A stretch of 44,145 bases of DNA, taken from the NCBI RefSeq assembly GCF_902497895.1, contig NZ_CABVHQ010000049.1, positions 1 through 44,145 of the forward strand, written 5' to 3'. Shown piece after piece: positions 33,254-42,280 of the stretch. Position 1 is the stretch's first letter. Each line of letters opens with the position of its first letter. A program made the translations under genes and the position numbers. The notes below the pieces were generated by a model. That model searched no databases. It had not been told where the DNA came from and saw only the letters and a program-made list of their open reading frames with translations. This DNA is from Pseudomonas fluorescens. GTDB taxonomy: Bacteria; Pseudomonadota; Gammaproteobacteria; Pseudomonadales; Pseudomonadaceae.

Positions 33254-34054
33254 TCAGTCCGTGGCTTTTGCAGCCAGAGCTTTCTCTATTGCTGCGCCCA
33301 CATCAACACTGGTCGGATTACCGCGCAGTAACAGCCCGCCATTGATTTGCAGGTTTTCACCACTCATAAAGCATTCGTCACTGGCCAGCCAGACTGCGCC
33401 AGCAGCAATATCACCTTTGGTACCAATGCGCCCAAGCGGGTAGCGGCCAACGAAACACTCGCGCACCCCTGGCGTGGCCATTGCCTCGGCGGTCATCGGC
33501 GTTTCGGTCAGGCCCGGGGAAATCGAGTTGGCACGGATACCGCGACTGCCGAATTCATTGGCGACACAGCGCACCACATGATCAATACCGGCTTTAGTTC
33601 CGATATAAGCCGCATAGTTTTCAATCACCGCCTGAGTGGTGGCTGAGCTGATCTGGATGATCGAGCCGCCGCGCTGCATCGCTTCGATCACAGCCTGAAA
33701 GAACAGGAAAGGTCCCTTGAACTGCAAGGCGGTGATTTTTTCCAGTTCGTCTTCAGTGGTCTCCAGAAAACCTTTGGTGAGGCCCCAACCTGCGGTGTTA
33801 ACCGCCACATCCAGCGCACCACCCCATGCCAGGGTATGCGCGGTAAGAGCGGCCAAATCGGCTTTGCACGTGATGTCGCACTGGCGAAAAGTACCTTTGA
33901 TCTCTTCAGCAAACCGTGACATTTCCTCGACATCACGCCCAGCAATCACCACACGGGCACCTTCACTGACAAAACGGCGAGCAATCTCCTGCCCCATATT
34001 GTCTCGATTATCGGCACCGACAATCAGTGCAACCTTATCTTGAAGTCTTTTCAT
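33254..34054 (-). CDS. SDR family oxidoreductase
   Basis: A 266-residue short-chain dehydrogenase. The nucleotide motif is a slightly unusual GADNRDNMGQEIA near residue 13, in which the middle glycine is replaced and spacing is stretched. NTAGWG replaces NNAG. The triad is intact, with S in QISSATT and Y and K in AYIGTK. It is longer than average because of an Ala/Lys-rich tail (VGAAIEKALAAKATD). The start overlaps the stop of the MMPL transporter gene by one base, so the two are coupled. Confidence 0.88.
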   Translation of the reverse strand: MKRLQDKVALIVGADNRDNMGQEIARRFVSEGARVVIAGRDVEEMSRFAEEIKGTFRQCDITCKADLAALTAHTLAWGGALDVAVNTAGWGLTKGFLETTEDELEKITALQFKGPFLFFQAVIEAMQRGGSIIQISSATTQAVIENYAAYIGTKAGIDHVVRCVANEFGSRGIRANSISPGLTETPMTAEAMATPGVRECFVGRYPLGRIGTKGDIAAGAVWLASDECFMSGENLQINGGLLLRGNPTSVDVGAAIEKALAAKATD

Positions 34055-36516
34055 CAGACAGCCTCCTCGTTAACCAGGTTAGCGCTGGATGAATCACTAG
34101 TTCTGCGCTGGGCGCGCTCGGACTCACCCTGAAGCAGGAAGTGTGAAAGTGCCGGCACTAGAATCAGGGCGCCGAGCATGTTCCAAATAAACATGAAGGT
34201 CAGCAGAATGCCCATATCGGCCTGGAACTTGATCGGTGACCAGACCCAGGTAACCACGCCTGCAGCCAGCGTCACGCCGACCAACGCGACCACCTTGCCA
34301 GTGGTTGCAAGTGCCTTTTTATAGGCAGCTGCCACTGGCATTCCGGCACGCTGAAACCCCAGCTGAATACTCAACAGATAGATCGCGTAATCAATGCCGA
34401 TGCCCACCCCAAGCGCAACCACTGGCAGGGTCGCAACCTTGATACCAATGCCGAGATGGACCATCAGCGCTTCGGCAAGAATGGACGTGAGAATCAGCGG
34501 AACCAGGGCCACGATTACTGCACGCCAGCTGCGGAAAGTAATCAGGCACAGCAACGCAACGGCGGCATAGACATAGAGCAACATCTGCCGATTGGCTTCC
34601 TTGACCACGATGTTGGTGGCGGCATCCACGCCAGAGTTACCGGCGGCGAGCAAGAACTTACGATCCGCGGTATCGTTTTTCGCGGCAAAATCACTGGCGA
34701 CCTTGACCACGCGTTCCAGAGTTGCTGCCTTGTGATCAGCCAGATAAGCCACCACTGGCGTGAGTGTGCAGCGTGTATTGAGGTACTCCGAGTTCCAGGA
34801 CACCGCGTTGCCGATCTGGGCATCAATGATGCCTTGATTGTCGCTAATGGAGGACCATTTCGGATTACCCTCGAACATGCCTGCGGTGTAACCACGCACC
34901 GTATCGGCAAGCGAAGCGGTTCGCTGAACACCTGGGATCTGCGATAGTTCCCAACCCAAGCGGTCGACCTCGACCAGCGTCTCGTAAGAGCGGCAACCGT
35001 CCTCACCCGTTTTCACCATCACCGCGAACACATCGCTGGAGATGCTGTAGTGGGAAGTGATGAACCCATTGTCCAGGTTGTAGCGCGAATCAGCACGCAA
35101 CTCGGGCGCCCCGGCATCCAGGTCGCCAACCTGCAGTTGCAACGAAGTCATGAAACCCCAGGCACCCAAGGCCAGGCCGATCACCAGGGCTGCGATAGCC
35201 CAGCGCCGCTCGGTAAAACGCTCAAGCGCCGCCCATACATGGCCAAAGCCGGAATAGTGCAGGTAATCCGCCTGCTCCACGGCCAGGCTGCGCTGCGCAG
35301 CCTTCGGTGAGACGCCAAAATAGGACAGCAGTACGGGAATGAGGATCAGGTTGGTTAAAATCAACACCCCTACCCCAATACTAGCGGTCAATGCCAGCTC
35401 GCGAATCACTGGAATATCAATGATCGTCAGCACCGCAAATCCGACCACGTCGGCCAACAATGCGGTCACCCCGGCGAGAAACAAACGACGGAACGTGTAG
35501 CGCGCAGCCACCAGACGATGGGTGCCGCGACCGATGTCCTGCATGATGCCATTCATTTTCTGCGCGCCGTGGCTAACGCCGATGGCAAACACCAGAAATG
35601 GAACCAGCATGGAAAACGGATCGAGGTTATAGCCCAACAAGGCAATCAGTCCAAGCTGCCAGATCACCGCAATCATCGAGCAACTCAACACCAGCAGCGT
35701 GCTGCGCATGCATCGGGTGTAAGCGTAGATAATGGCAAAAGCGATCAGCACCGCGGCCATGAAAAACAGCATCACCTTTTCCAGACCAACGATCAGATCA
35801 CCGATCATCTTGGCAAAACCGATCACATAGATGTTGACCTTTGCCTGGTCACCCTCGCCATAACGTTGACGAATCTCCTCAATCGATTTAGACAGTTCTT
35901 GATAATTGACTGGCTTGCCTTCTGCATCCTTTGCCATTAAAGGCACGATAATCATGCTTGAGCGGTAGTCATGCGCGACCAGGCTGCCCACTGCATCCGC
36001 ACGACCGATGTTGATCCGTAGATCCTCGATCGAGCGCGCGGAACCATCGTAATCATTGGGCAGCACCGGTCCGCCGGTGAAACCCTCTTCAGTGACTTCA
36101 GTCCAGCGAACCACCGAAGTGAAGATCGACTTCATCCACGGCCGATCAACGCCCTGCAGAATGAAGACTTCATCATTGATCTTGGCCAACTCGGCCAGAT
36201 ACTCGGCATTGAAAATATCGCCGTCCCTGGCCTCCACCACGATGCGAACCGAATCACCCAGTCCCCTTAGCTCACTGCGGTTTTCCAGGAAGTTTTTGAT
36301 GTACTCCTGGCCATGCGGCAACATTTTTTCGTAGCTGGCAGCAATCTTCAGGTCCCGAAGTTGAAACCCGAGAAACAGCGTGATCAGCGCGCAAAGTCCA
36401 ATGATCAGCAACCGTTGATTGAAGACTATCCGCTCAAGCCAGCTGCCGGAACGCCCATCAAAATCCTTCAGGTCCTTGATGACGTCCATTTTCGGTTCAT
36501 TAATGATGGTAGCCAT
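34054..36516 (-). CDS. MMPL/RND-family transporter
   Basis: An 820-residue membrane protein of the RND/MMPL superfamily. A first membrane helix near residues 25-50 (RLLIIGLCALITLFLG) precedes a large periplasmic loop, then a bundle of five helices with GVSHGAQKMNGIMQD, then a second half of the same layout ending in GIGIDYAIYLLSIQLGF and LIFMFIWNMLG-type helices. A periplasmic adaptor or TolC partner is not adjacent. With the DUF1302, DUF1329 and Ycf48-like genes this set is a known neighbourhood for handling hydrophobic compounds in Pseudomonas. Import across the inner membrane or movement within the envelope is likely; export is the alternative. GGAG lies six bases before the ATG at 36516, which overlaps the upstream gene by 17 bases. 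Confidence 0.9.
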   Translation of the reverse strand: MATIINEPKMDVIKDLKDFDGRSGSWLERIVFNQRLLIIGLCALITLFLGFQLRDLKIAASYEKMLPHGQEYIKNFLENRSELRGLGDSVRIVVEARDGDIFNAEYLAELAKINDEVFILQGVDRPWMKSIFTSVVRWTEVTEEGFTGGPVLPNDYDGSARSIEDLRINIGRADAVGSLVAHDYRSSMIIVPLMAKDAEGKPVNYQELSKSIEEIRQRYGEGDQAKVNIYVIGFAKMIGDLIVGLEKVMLFFMAAVLIAFAIIYAYTRCMRSTLLVLSCSMIAVIWQLGLIALLGYNLDPFSMLVPFLVFAIGVSHGAQKMNGIMQDIGRGTHRLVAARYTFRRLFLAGVTALLADVVGFAVLTIIDIPVIRELALTASIGVGVLILTNLILIPVLLSYFGVSPKAAQRSLAVEQADYLHYSGFGHVWAALERFTERRWAIAALVIGLALGAWGFMTSLQLQVGDLDAGAPELRADSRYNLDNGFITSHYSISSDVFAVMVKTGEDGCRSYETLVEVDRLGWELSQIPGVQRTASLADTVRGYTAGMFEGNPKWSSISDNQGIIDAQIGNAVSWNSEYLNTRCTLTPVVAYLADHKAATLERVVKVASDFAAKNDTADRKFLLAAGNSGVDAATNIVVKEANRQMLLYVYAAVALLCLITFRSWRAVIVALVPLILTSILAEALMVHLGIGIKVATLPVVALGVGIGIDYAIYLLSIQLGFQRAGMPVAAAYKKALATTGKVVALVGVTLAAGVVTWVWSPIKFQADMGILLTFMFIWNMLGALILVPALSHFLLQGESERAQRRTSDSSSANLVNEEAV

Positions 36517-37663
36517 AGCCAGCTCCAAACAACGTAGACATCTGATCAGCCGCACTACCGACTAAGGCGCTCGGCTCCTGGGATTTGATAGCGGCCAACG
36601 CCATCACTTCAGGCTGCACACCCGCAGCGCCGACCAACGTCAAGCGACCATCAAGCCCCGCCACCAGACCAAAAATCGGCATCGATTTTTTAAGGGGGAA
36701 TCGCTTGAAAGTCAGGCCTTCATCAGCACTCAACTCCAGCTCACCGGCCAGACTAGTCAGCAATAGATGACCTGTCGGTAAAAAGGTCCCGGCAGAAATC
36801 CCGGCCTGCGTATTGATTGGAATACGAACCCAGTTCGCACCGGCGTCGGTGGAGCGGAACACACTTCCACGCATGCCGAAGGCGACCAGCACTTTGCCGT
36901 TACTGGCGAAGCCGAACAATGTTCCGGCATAGTGGATGGGGATGGCCGCGAACGCTGACTGATCACGCCCCATGCGCCAGACCATGCCCTGTTCACCGGT
37001 GATATAGAGAGCCTGCGCGTCGGCGCTAATCGAATAAAAATGCAGCTCGTCAGGATTTTCTACCCGGTGTAACCAAGGCTCCCAGGTCTTGCCGCCATCG
37101 GTGGTTTTCAGAATTCGATTGAACAGTCCGGCCACAAACCCATTCTGCTCGTCGATGAAGTGCACTGCCATTAGCGCTTGAGTACCGCCATAACCAATGA
37201 GCGCCTGCTCCCGATCGATAAATAACTGCGCATTTTCCAGTGCGCCACCGCGGGTCTTATCCGTGTAGTAGTCCAGAATCAGGCGAGAGGTCTGATGTCC
37301 ATCCAACTGACGTTCCCAGCTTAAACCTCCGTCTCGGCTATGCAGGACAATACCGCCATGGCCCACGGCCCAGCCTTGCTGCGCAGTAGGAAAAGAGACT
37401 GCTACTAAATCACTGCTCACAGGCACTTGAGCCTGCTTCCAACTGTGCCCACCATCATCAGAAACGGCGATATGGCCGCGCTGACCAACCACCACCGTAT
37501 GCTCACCGGCCGAACTCACGGCTGCAAACGGGGTGGTGAGCATTTTCTCGCTCATTGCCGCTGGCACCTGCGTCGGGTCTTCAAACGCCTGGCCATTCCC
37601 GCACATCAATAGCAGGTTAATCAGCAAGAAGGTCCTGCAACCAGAAACACTAAAGACTCGCAT
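36500..37663 (-). CDS. Ycf48-like beta-propeller protein, exported
   Basis: A 387-residue periplasmic protein with a signal peptide (MRVFSVSGCRTFLLINLLL, cleavage probably after GNGQA). It has repeated BNR/Ycf48-type motifs: SDDGGHSWK, SRDGGLSWER, KTTDGGKTWE and RSTDAGANWV, each about 45 to 60 residues apart, as in a seven-bladed propeller. Proteins of this kind often accompany MMPL transporters with DUF1302 and DUF1329 genes, and probably act as a scaffold or adaptor in the periplasm. AAGGAG eight bases before the ATG at 37663 sets the start. A hairpin separates it from the DUF1329 gene. Confidence 0.88.
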   Translation of the reverse strand: MRVFSVSGCRTFLLINLLLMCGNGQAFEDPTQVPAAMSEKMLTTPFAAVSSAGEHTVVVGQRGHIAVSDDGGHSWKQAQVPVSSDLVAVSFPTAQQGWAVGHGGIVLHSRDGGLSWERQLDGHQTSRLILDYYTDKTRGGALENAQLFIDREQALIGYGGTQALMAVHFIDEQNGFVAGLFNRILKTTDGGKTWEPWLHRVENPDELHFYSISADAQALYITGEQGMVWRMGRDQSAFAAIPIHYAGTLFGFASNGKVLVAFGMRGSVFRSTDAGANWVRIPINTQAGISAGTFLPTGHLLLTSLAGELELSADEGLTFKRFPLKKSMPIFGLVAGLDGRLTLVGAAGVQPEVMALAAIKSQEPSALVGSAADQMSTLFGAGYGYHH

Positions 37664-37774
37664 CGAAACTCTCCTTACACGCAGCACCCCAGGCTCAGAT
37701 CATCGATCCGATCCTGAAAGCTCGCGTAGATGTCCAACGATTGCTACTTAAACAGACTTCACCACAGCTCAGCG

Positions 37775-37807
37775 AGTGGAGCGGCAGAAGGACTCTGCCA
37801 CTCCACT
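37775..37807 (-). terminator. Hairpin after the DUF1329 gene, possible terminator or processing site
   Basis: AGTGGAG (37775-37781) pairs with CTCCACT (37801-37807), and GGCAGA (37783-37788) with TCTGCC (37794-37799), around a five-base loop with one mismatch. The stem directly follows the DUF1329 stop codon on the minus strand. There is no strong T-run after it, so it may be a weak terminator or a 3' stabiliser that sets lower expression of the downstream transporter genes. Confidence 0.45.
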
Positions 37808-37812
37808 GTGGC

Positions 37813-39183
37813 TTAGCGAATACCGCCGCCCGTCAGCGCCGAGGCTGAAAAGGTATTCGTCGGCACGGGTTCAGTGGTGTACCAACCGGTTTTCCCGGTG
37901 GAGTAAGCCTGGCGTGTGTAGGCACCACTGGCCAAGTCATACACCGCGAATTGACCACTGACGTGACCTGCCGATTCGTAGAACGGGAAGGACTCGGACT
38001 GCACCACACGGTAGACCTTGCCAGTGCTGTCGTAGGAGTCAGCCATGCCTACGCCGAGGTAGTCTTCATCCCAGTACAGTGTGCGACGCGGATAGATATG
38101 ACGCTTACCAGGTTTCAGCTTGGCGTCGACTACCCATACACGGTGCAGCTCCCAGCGCACACAATCAGGGTTGATAAAGTTGGGTGTATGCACCACGTCA
38201 TGACTGCACTTGGTCTGGTCCTGGATCTTGAACATGTTATACGGGATGTACATTTCCTTTTTACCGACCAGGGTGAAGTCGTACCGGTCGAAGGCGCCGT
38301 AGAATACTGAAGAGTCATCCACCGTACCGATGCCGGCACCGGTTGGCGATGGCGTATCGTAAGCGACGTCCGGTGACAGTTTCACCCGACGCTGACCCAC
38401 AACATAACTCCATGCCCTGCGAGCATTGTTCGTCATGTCAATGCCATCCTGCAGCACCAGCTTCTCACCGGCTTTACGCGCTGGCGCGTTGTAGTCAGCC
38501 CGGAGCATTTCATTGATTTCGTTACCCACCAACTTCTGGTCGTGATTACCGACCCACAATGGATATTGGTTCCACTGCTTCCAACCGGCGGTATCAATCA
38601 CAGTGCCATTGCTGTCTACCACGGTGGCCATCAAATCATCAGCACGGAACGCCGATTGCTCAAACTTGAAGATTCGATTCCACATAACCTCCTGGCCGGT
38701 CTTTGGGATCGCAAACGGGGCGCCCGCCCAGCAATTGTTTACCGAAAGACCTTCCGGGTTCAATTGACACTCGGTGGCGTTTTTCTTGCTATTTGCCAGA
38801 TAGAAATCCGGGTAGCGCGCAGTACGGTGGGTTGGGTAAATTTCCATGCGGAAATTCGGATACTTGGCAAACAGCGCCTTGGTGCCCTCGGTCAATTTGG
38901 AACTATTGGCCGCCAGGTTGGCAGAGGTAATAGTCAGCAGTGCAGGCTCATTGGCAAACGGGTCCGGGCGAATGCCGGGCTTACTCGGGTCGTAACTGGC
39001 GGGAGGTTTAATGCCCCCCGTGTAGGCCGGGATTGTGCCGCTAGCGTTGCCGGCAATTTCCGCCCCCCACGGCGTCAGGGTTGTGCCTAACTGCTTGGCT
39101 TCTTCCGGAGAAACGGCAGCTAGCAATGAACTGCTAATCGCCATACCGACGACTGCGGAGAGCAATTTGGTAGTGATCTGCAT
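37813..39183 (-). CDS. DUF1329 domain protein, exported
   Basis: A 456-residue DUF1329 protein with a signal peptide (MQITTKLLSAVVGMAISSSL, cleavage near LLA-AVS). The mature part starts VSPEEAKQLGTTLTPWGAE, a strong family signature, and contains GGIKPPASYDPSKPG. DUF1329 proteins have a LolB-like fold and nearly always pair with DUF1302 outer-membrane proteins, as here where the DUF1302 gene ends 26 bases upstream. A role in receiving or delivering a hydrophobic compound at the outer membrane is inferred. The start at 39183 is supported by GAGG about eight bases upstream; the longer frame overlaps the DUF1302 gene. Confidence 0.92.
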   Translation of the reverse strand: MQITTKLLSAVVGMAISSSLLAAVSPEEAKQLGTTLTPWGAEIAGNASGTIPAYTGGIKPPASYDPSKPGIRPDPFANEPALLTITSANLAANSSKLTEGTKALFAKYPNFRMEIYPTHRTARYPDFYLANSKKNATECQLNPEGLSVNNCWAGAPFAIPKTGQEVMWNRIFKFEQSAFRADDLMATVVDSNGTVIDTAGWKQWNQYPLWVGNHDQKLVGNEINEMLRADYNAPARKAGEKLVLQDGIDMTNNARRAWSYVVGQRRVKLSPDVAYDTPSPTGAGIGTVDDSSVFYGAFDRYDFTLVGKKEMYIPYNMFKIQDQTKCSHDVVHTPNFINPDCVRWELHRVWVVDAKLKPGKRHIYPRRTLYWDEDYLGVGMADSYDSTGKVYRVVQSESFPFYESAGHVSGQFAVYDLASGAYTRQAYSTGKTGWYTTEPVPTNTFSASALTGGGIR

Positions 39184-39209
39184 CTTTTTTGCCTCTTTTA
39201 TTATAGTCA

Positions 39210-40859
39210 TCAGAAGGTAGTTTTCAGTGTCAACGACAGCCATCCGCGGTCACTAAGGGTTTCACTACCACTGAACGGGCCAATCACACTGTTTGCCAAC
39301 CCTGGCGTACCGGCCAATGGGTTAGTGACCTTGACGCCCTCACCAAAGTAATCGTTGTAGGCCAGGTTGATCTTGTATTGCGAGTAGATATCCATACCTA
39401 CGCCCACGCTCCAGGAGCCCGAATCTTCGTTGGCCCCTAACGCAGCCGGTGAGTTCCCTTTAAGGCCCATGCCATAGTTAAGAGGAAGGGTCATGTCGAT
39501 ACCCGGAAATACTTGGTACCAAGTTGGCGTAAAACTAAGGTTCATGCCGATGGCTGAGTCAGAAACACAGCCTCCTTTGGTGCCCCCCGTGCAACCATGG
39601 TCTTCATGGTTAGCTTCGAACTGAGCCTTGGTAGCATTGTTCACCGAGTCCAGTTTCGAATACGTCAGCTCCGCTTGCAGGGGTGCTGAATCGAATAAAG
39701 GGGTCTGGCCTATATAGGCAATCATGTTGATCAGGCCGTGCCAGGTATCACCACGGGCGTTACCCGCCAGCGCCGTATCCTCACGTCGCGACAATTCAGC
39801 GCCAATCGAAACAGCGCCTATCAGGCGGTTATAACTGAGACCGTAGAGTTTCACGTCTCTGGCATAGTCGTTGAACAAGAAAGTGCCGCTGGAGTCCGCC
39901 ACAAGGTTGGGCATGCGATCATCAAACTTGCGGTAGTAGACACCGACGTTGCCGCCCAAGGTATCGGACTGAACCTGCATATTCAGGCCAAAACTGCCTC
40001 TATCGTCTGGCGTCTTGTCGGGTCCGTGGTCTAAATCGCCGAAGTAGGGAATACCCAGATTCTGGTCACCCAGCAGACTCACCCCACTCGCCCCGAGGTA
40101 AGTACCACCATCTGGAAAACGGTGCGGATCCCATTCGAGCAAATAGTTTGCCGCAACGCTGACCTTATCGGTCAATTGTGCTGAAGCAGAAATCTGATTC
40201 TGTGGCAGGAACAGTTCCTTGGCCTCGATACCCGGGGTCGAAGTGGCCTTACGCAGGTCAAGCGGACCTTGGCCATAGGAAATGCCATCGCCAATAGTGA
40301 AAAGCGCTTCCCCCCAATAAATGTTGTGACGACCTGCGCGGATGTTGAGCGGAACCTCACCCAGATCCAGGCGGGTGAAAACGAAGGCATCCAGAATTTC
40401 GCCGGATTGATCGTAATACCGCCTGACACCCGAGTTGAACTTGTCGTTCGGGTACAGTGAGCCGCCAATCAGCGGGTTAGCTTTCACATCATTGTCGTAG
40501 GCAAAGTCTTTCCAGCCGGCAGCAGAAACCCGAAAGCCGTGATTTTCCTTGTACACAAAATCAAACTCACTGAACACATCAACGCGATTGGTAACGGTGT
40601 CACCGCGGTCATGGGAATAGTCGGAGTTGTGGTAAGACGGACTGTCGCCGATACTGTCGTCGCGCCCCTCAAGTCGCCAGCCGACGTTGTATTTAAGGGT
40701 GTTGTCCAAGCGGACAGCGATATCCGGGTTACCTGTATCGAAACTGAATGCACCGGCGGGTTGTGCGCAAAGCACTATAGCCGCAGCGCTGACGGCTGTT
40801 GCCATGCGTGCCATTACAAACCTGTCCACTTTCATCTTTTTATTTTTATTTTTACTCAT
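39210..40859 (-). CDS. DUF1302 outer-membrane beta-barrel protein
   Basis: A 549-residue DUF1302 protein with a signal peptide (long Lys/Asn-rich n-region, hydrophobic VSAAAIVLCAQ, cleavage after PAGA). The mature protein is rich in alternating polar/aromatic strands and ends in LSLTLKTTF, a C-terminal phenylalanine typical of outer-membrane barrels. GGAG seven bases before the ATG supports this start, though M9 is possible. It is the first gene of operon G, so the route for substrate entry is expressed with the MMPL transporter. It may be a porin or fatty-compound channel; its substrate is not known. Confidence 0.92.
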   Translation of the reverse strand: MSKNKNKKMKVDRFVMARMATAVSAAAIVLCAQPAGAFSFDTGNPDIAVRLDNTLKYNVGWRLEGRDDSIGDSPSYHNSDYSHDRGDTVTNRVDVFSEFDFVYKENHGFRVSAAGWKDFAYDNDVKANPLIGGSLYPNDKFNSGVRRYYDQSGEILDAFVFTRLDLGEVPLNIRAGRHNIYWGEALFTIGDGISYGQGPLDLRKATSTPGIEAKELFLPQNQISASAQLTDKVSVAANYLLEWDPHRFPDGGTYLGASGVSLLGDQNLGIPYFGDLDHGPDKTPDDRGSFGLNMQVQSDTLGGNVGVYYRKFDDRMPNLVADSSGTFLFNDYARDVKLYGLSYNRLIGAVSIGAELSRREDTALAGNARGDTWHGLINMIAYIGQTPLFDSAPLQAELTYSKLDSVNNATKAQFEANHEDHGCTGGTKGGCVSDSAIGMNLSFTPTWYQVFPGIDMTLPLNYGMGLKGNSPAALGANEDSGSWSVGVGMDIYSQYKINLAYNDYFGEGVKVTNPLAGTPGLANSVIGPFSGSETLSDRGWLSLTLKTTF

Positions 40860-40909
40860 TTGATTCTCCGAACTGAATCGAGTCGGCAGTAGACCGAGTG
40901 TACCCGCAT

Positions 40910-40938
40910 ATTAAAAACCATCAAGATCGTTTTGTTTA
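40910..40938 (-). promoter_or_regulatory. Promoter of operon G overlapping the operator
   Basis: On the minus strand TAAACA (40938-40933) and TTTAAT (40915-40910) are 17 bases apart. The pair resembles the thiolase-operon promoter, which has TTTACA and TTTAAT at the same distance. The operator AAAC-N10-GTTT fills the spacer and touches the -10. The start codon of the DUF1302 gene is about 50 bases downstream. The -35 match is modest (four of six). Confidence 0.45.
40915..40932. promoter_or_regulatory. Candidate TetR operator, AAAC-N10-GTTT (operon G)
   Basis: AAAC at 40915-40918, ten bases, GTTT at 40929-40932. It lies 56 bases ahead of the DUF1302 start, between putative promoter boxes. Confidence 0.55.
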
Positions 40939-41472
40939 CAGGTCTTCCGCCCTTCTGCTTGCCTGAACCAAAGCCAGATGAAAACCGACCCCTCCCCTTT
41001 AAGCCTGCAGCCATAACTGCAGAGCTGCTTGCGTCACTGAGCTGCGCTTTCACCGCAGCGGATGCGTGCTTCTGCTTCAGGTGTGTGCTGATTTTCTGAT
41101 CTGCCCAAATCCATAACATGACGAAGAAAGTCTCTGCCAAAATTAAAAACGAACGTGAACGTTTTTATTAAGCTACACCCGTACCTGCAGATGCACAAGC
41201 CACCCAACCTACAAATTTACAAAGCCCTCTCGACGGAAAAGCCTGAACGAAATGCCCTTCAAAGCTCAGCAGTGGGTGGTAAAGCCAGGCAACGCAGATT
41301 CCCGATAGATGCCTGCTGACCCACGCAGGCCGATGAAGGACACTTCCCATAACTGTGCAGATACGCACAGCAGATCTGCGCGACCACCCATTTAAAAAAG
41401 CAAATATGCACTGTTAGTCTGTTGCCACTCTGGCTCCGTGACCGAGCCTTAACCTCATGAAGAGCCTTCACC
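40933..41472. other. Divergent intergenic region between operon G and the hydratase gene
   Basis: About 540 bases without a supported gene. Frames on the minus strand (40856-41140, 41168-41368 and 41259-41558) show no known domain and cross the promoter or the hydratase start. The only clear signal is the operator at 41147-41164. The hydratase leader would then be about 300 bases, unusually long, so a second, closer promoter may exist. Confidence 0.5.
41147..41164. promoter_or_regulatory. Candidate TetR operator, AAAC-N10-GTTT (hydratase gene)
   Basis: AAAC at 41147-41150, ten bases, GTTT at 41161-41164. The arms extend to AAAAACG and CGTTTTT around eight bases, the longest GC-containing match in the set. 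It lies about 230 bases from the operon G operator and 308 bases upstream of the hydratase start. Confidence 0.5.
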
Positions 41473-42246
41473 ATGCAATTTGAAACCCTACTGCTGGAAG
41501 TCCACGAACGTGTTGGACTGATCACCCTGAATCGCCCGAAGGTGCTGAACGCCCTCAATACTCAATTGCTCGCCGAGCTCAACCAGGCCCTGGATCACCT
41601 GGAACAAGACCCGGCGATCGGCTGCATGGTCATCACCGGCTCGGCCAAGGCCTTCGCAGCCGGAGCAGACATCAAGGAAATGGTTGATCTGACCTACCCA
41701 CAGGTGTTCCTCGATGACTTCTTCTCCATCGCAGACCGCATCGCCAGCCGACGCAAACCCCTGATTGCAGCAGTGGCTGGTTATGCCTTGGGCGGTGGTT
41801 GCGAACTGGCATTGATGTGCGACTTCATCTACGCTGGCGACAATGCACGTTTTGGTCTGCCGGAAATCACCTTGGGCGTACTGCCCGGGATCGGCGGCAC
41901 CCAGCGCTTGCCCCGCGCGATAGGCAAGGCCAAGGCCATGGAAATGTGCCTGACGGGCCGTCAGATGGATGCCGAGGAAGCTGAACGCGCGGGCTTGGTT
42001 GCACGCATTTTTCCGACCGATACGCTGCTGTTGGAAACACTCAAGACAGCCCACAGCATCGCCGAGAAATCCCTGCCAACCGCCATGTTCATAAAAGAAA
42101 GCATCAACCGCGCATTCGAGAGCAGCCTCAGCGAAGGCGTGCGCTTCGAACGCAGGATATTTCATTCGACATTTGCCACAGCCGATCAAAAGGAAGGTAT
42201 GGCTGCCTTCGTCGAGAAACGTGCTGCTCGGTTCAAACACTGCTGA
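41473..42246 (+). CDS. Enoyl-CoA hydratase
   Basis: A 257-residue crotonase-family hydratase with both catalytic glutamates in place: GGGCELALMCD and PEITLGVLPGIGGTQ. The oxyanion-hole loop FAAGADIKEM is intact. It is a much more classical hydratase than the one in operon A and would hydrate a 2-enoyl-CoA to the (3S)-hydroxyacyl-CoA used by the dehydrogenase of operon A. It is followed within about 35 bases by a broken HibCH-like fragment, so it may once have been part of a valine-type degradation pair. It stands alone in its orientation. Confidence 0.92.
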   Translation: MQFETLLLEVHERVGLITLNRPKVLNALNTQLLAELNQALDHLEQDPAIGCMVITGSAKAFAAGADIKEMVDLTYPQVFLDDFFSIADRIASRRKPLIAAVAGYALGGGCELALMCDFIYAGDNARFGLPEITLGVLPGIGGTQRLPRAIGKAKAMEMCLTGRQMDAEEAERAGLVARIFPTDTLLLETLKTAHSIAEKSLPTAMFIKESINRAFESSLSEGVRFERRIFHSTFATADQKEGMAAFVEKRAARFKHC

Positions 42247-42280
42247 CCCCAGCCAACTTGGCTATCTAGCGGGTAACCAC

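Noticed and set aside
40856..41558. Minus-strand open frames between the DUF1302 gene and the hydratase gene
   Set aside because: No family resemblance; they overlap the operator, the promoter or the start of the hydratase.
1080..42246. Cluster as the known diterpenoid (dit) pathway
   Set aside because: There is no classical oxygenase beta subunit, no ferredoxin and no extradiol dioxygenase, and the kinase module and thiamine-dependent complex do not belong to that set as I know it.
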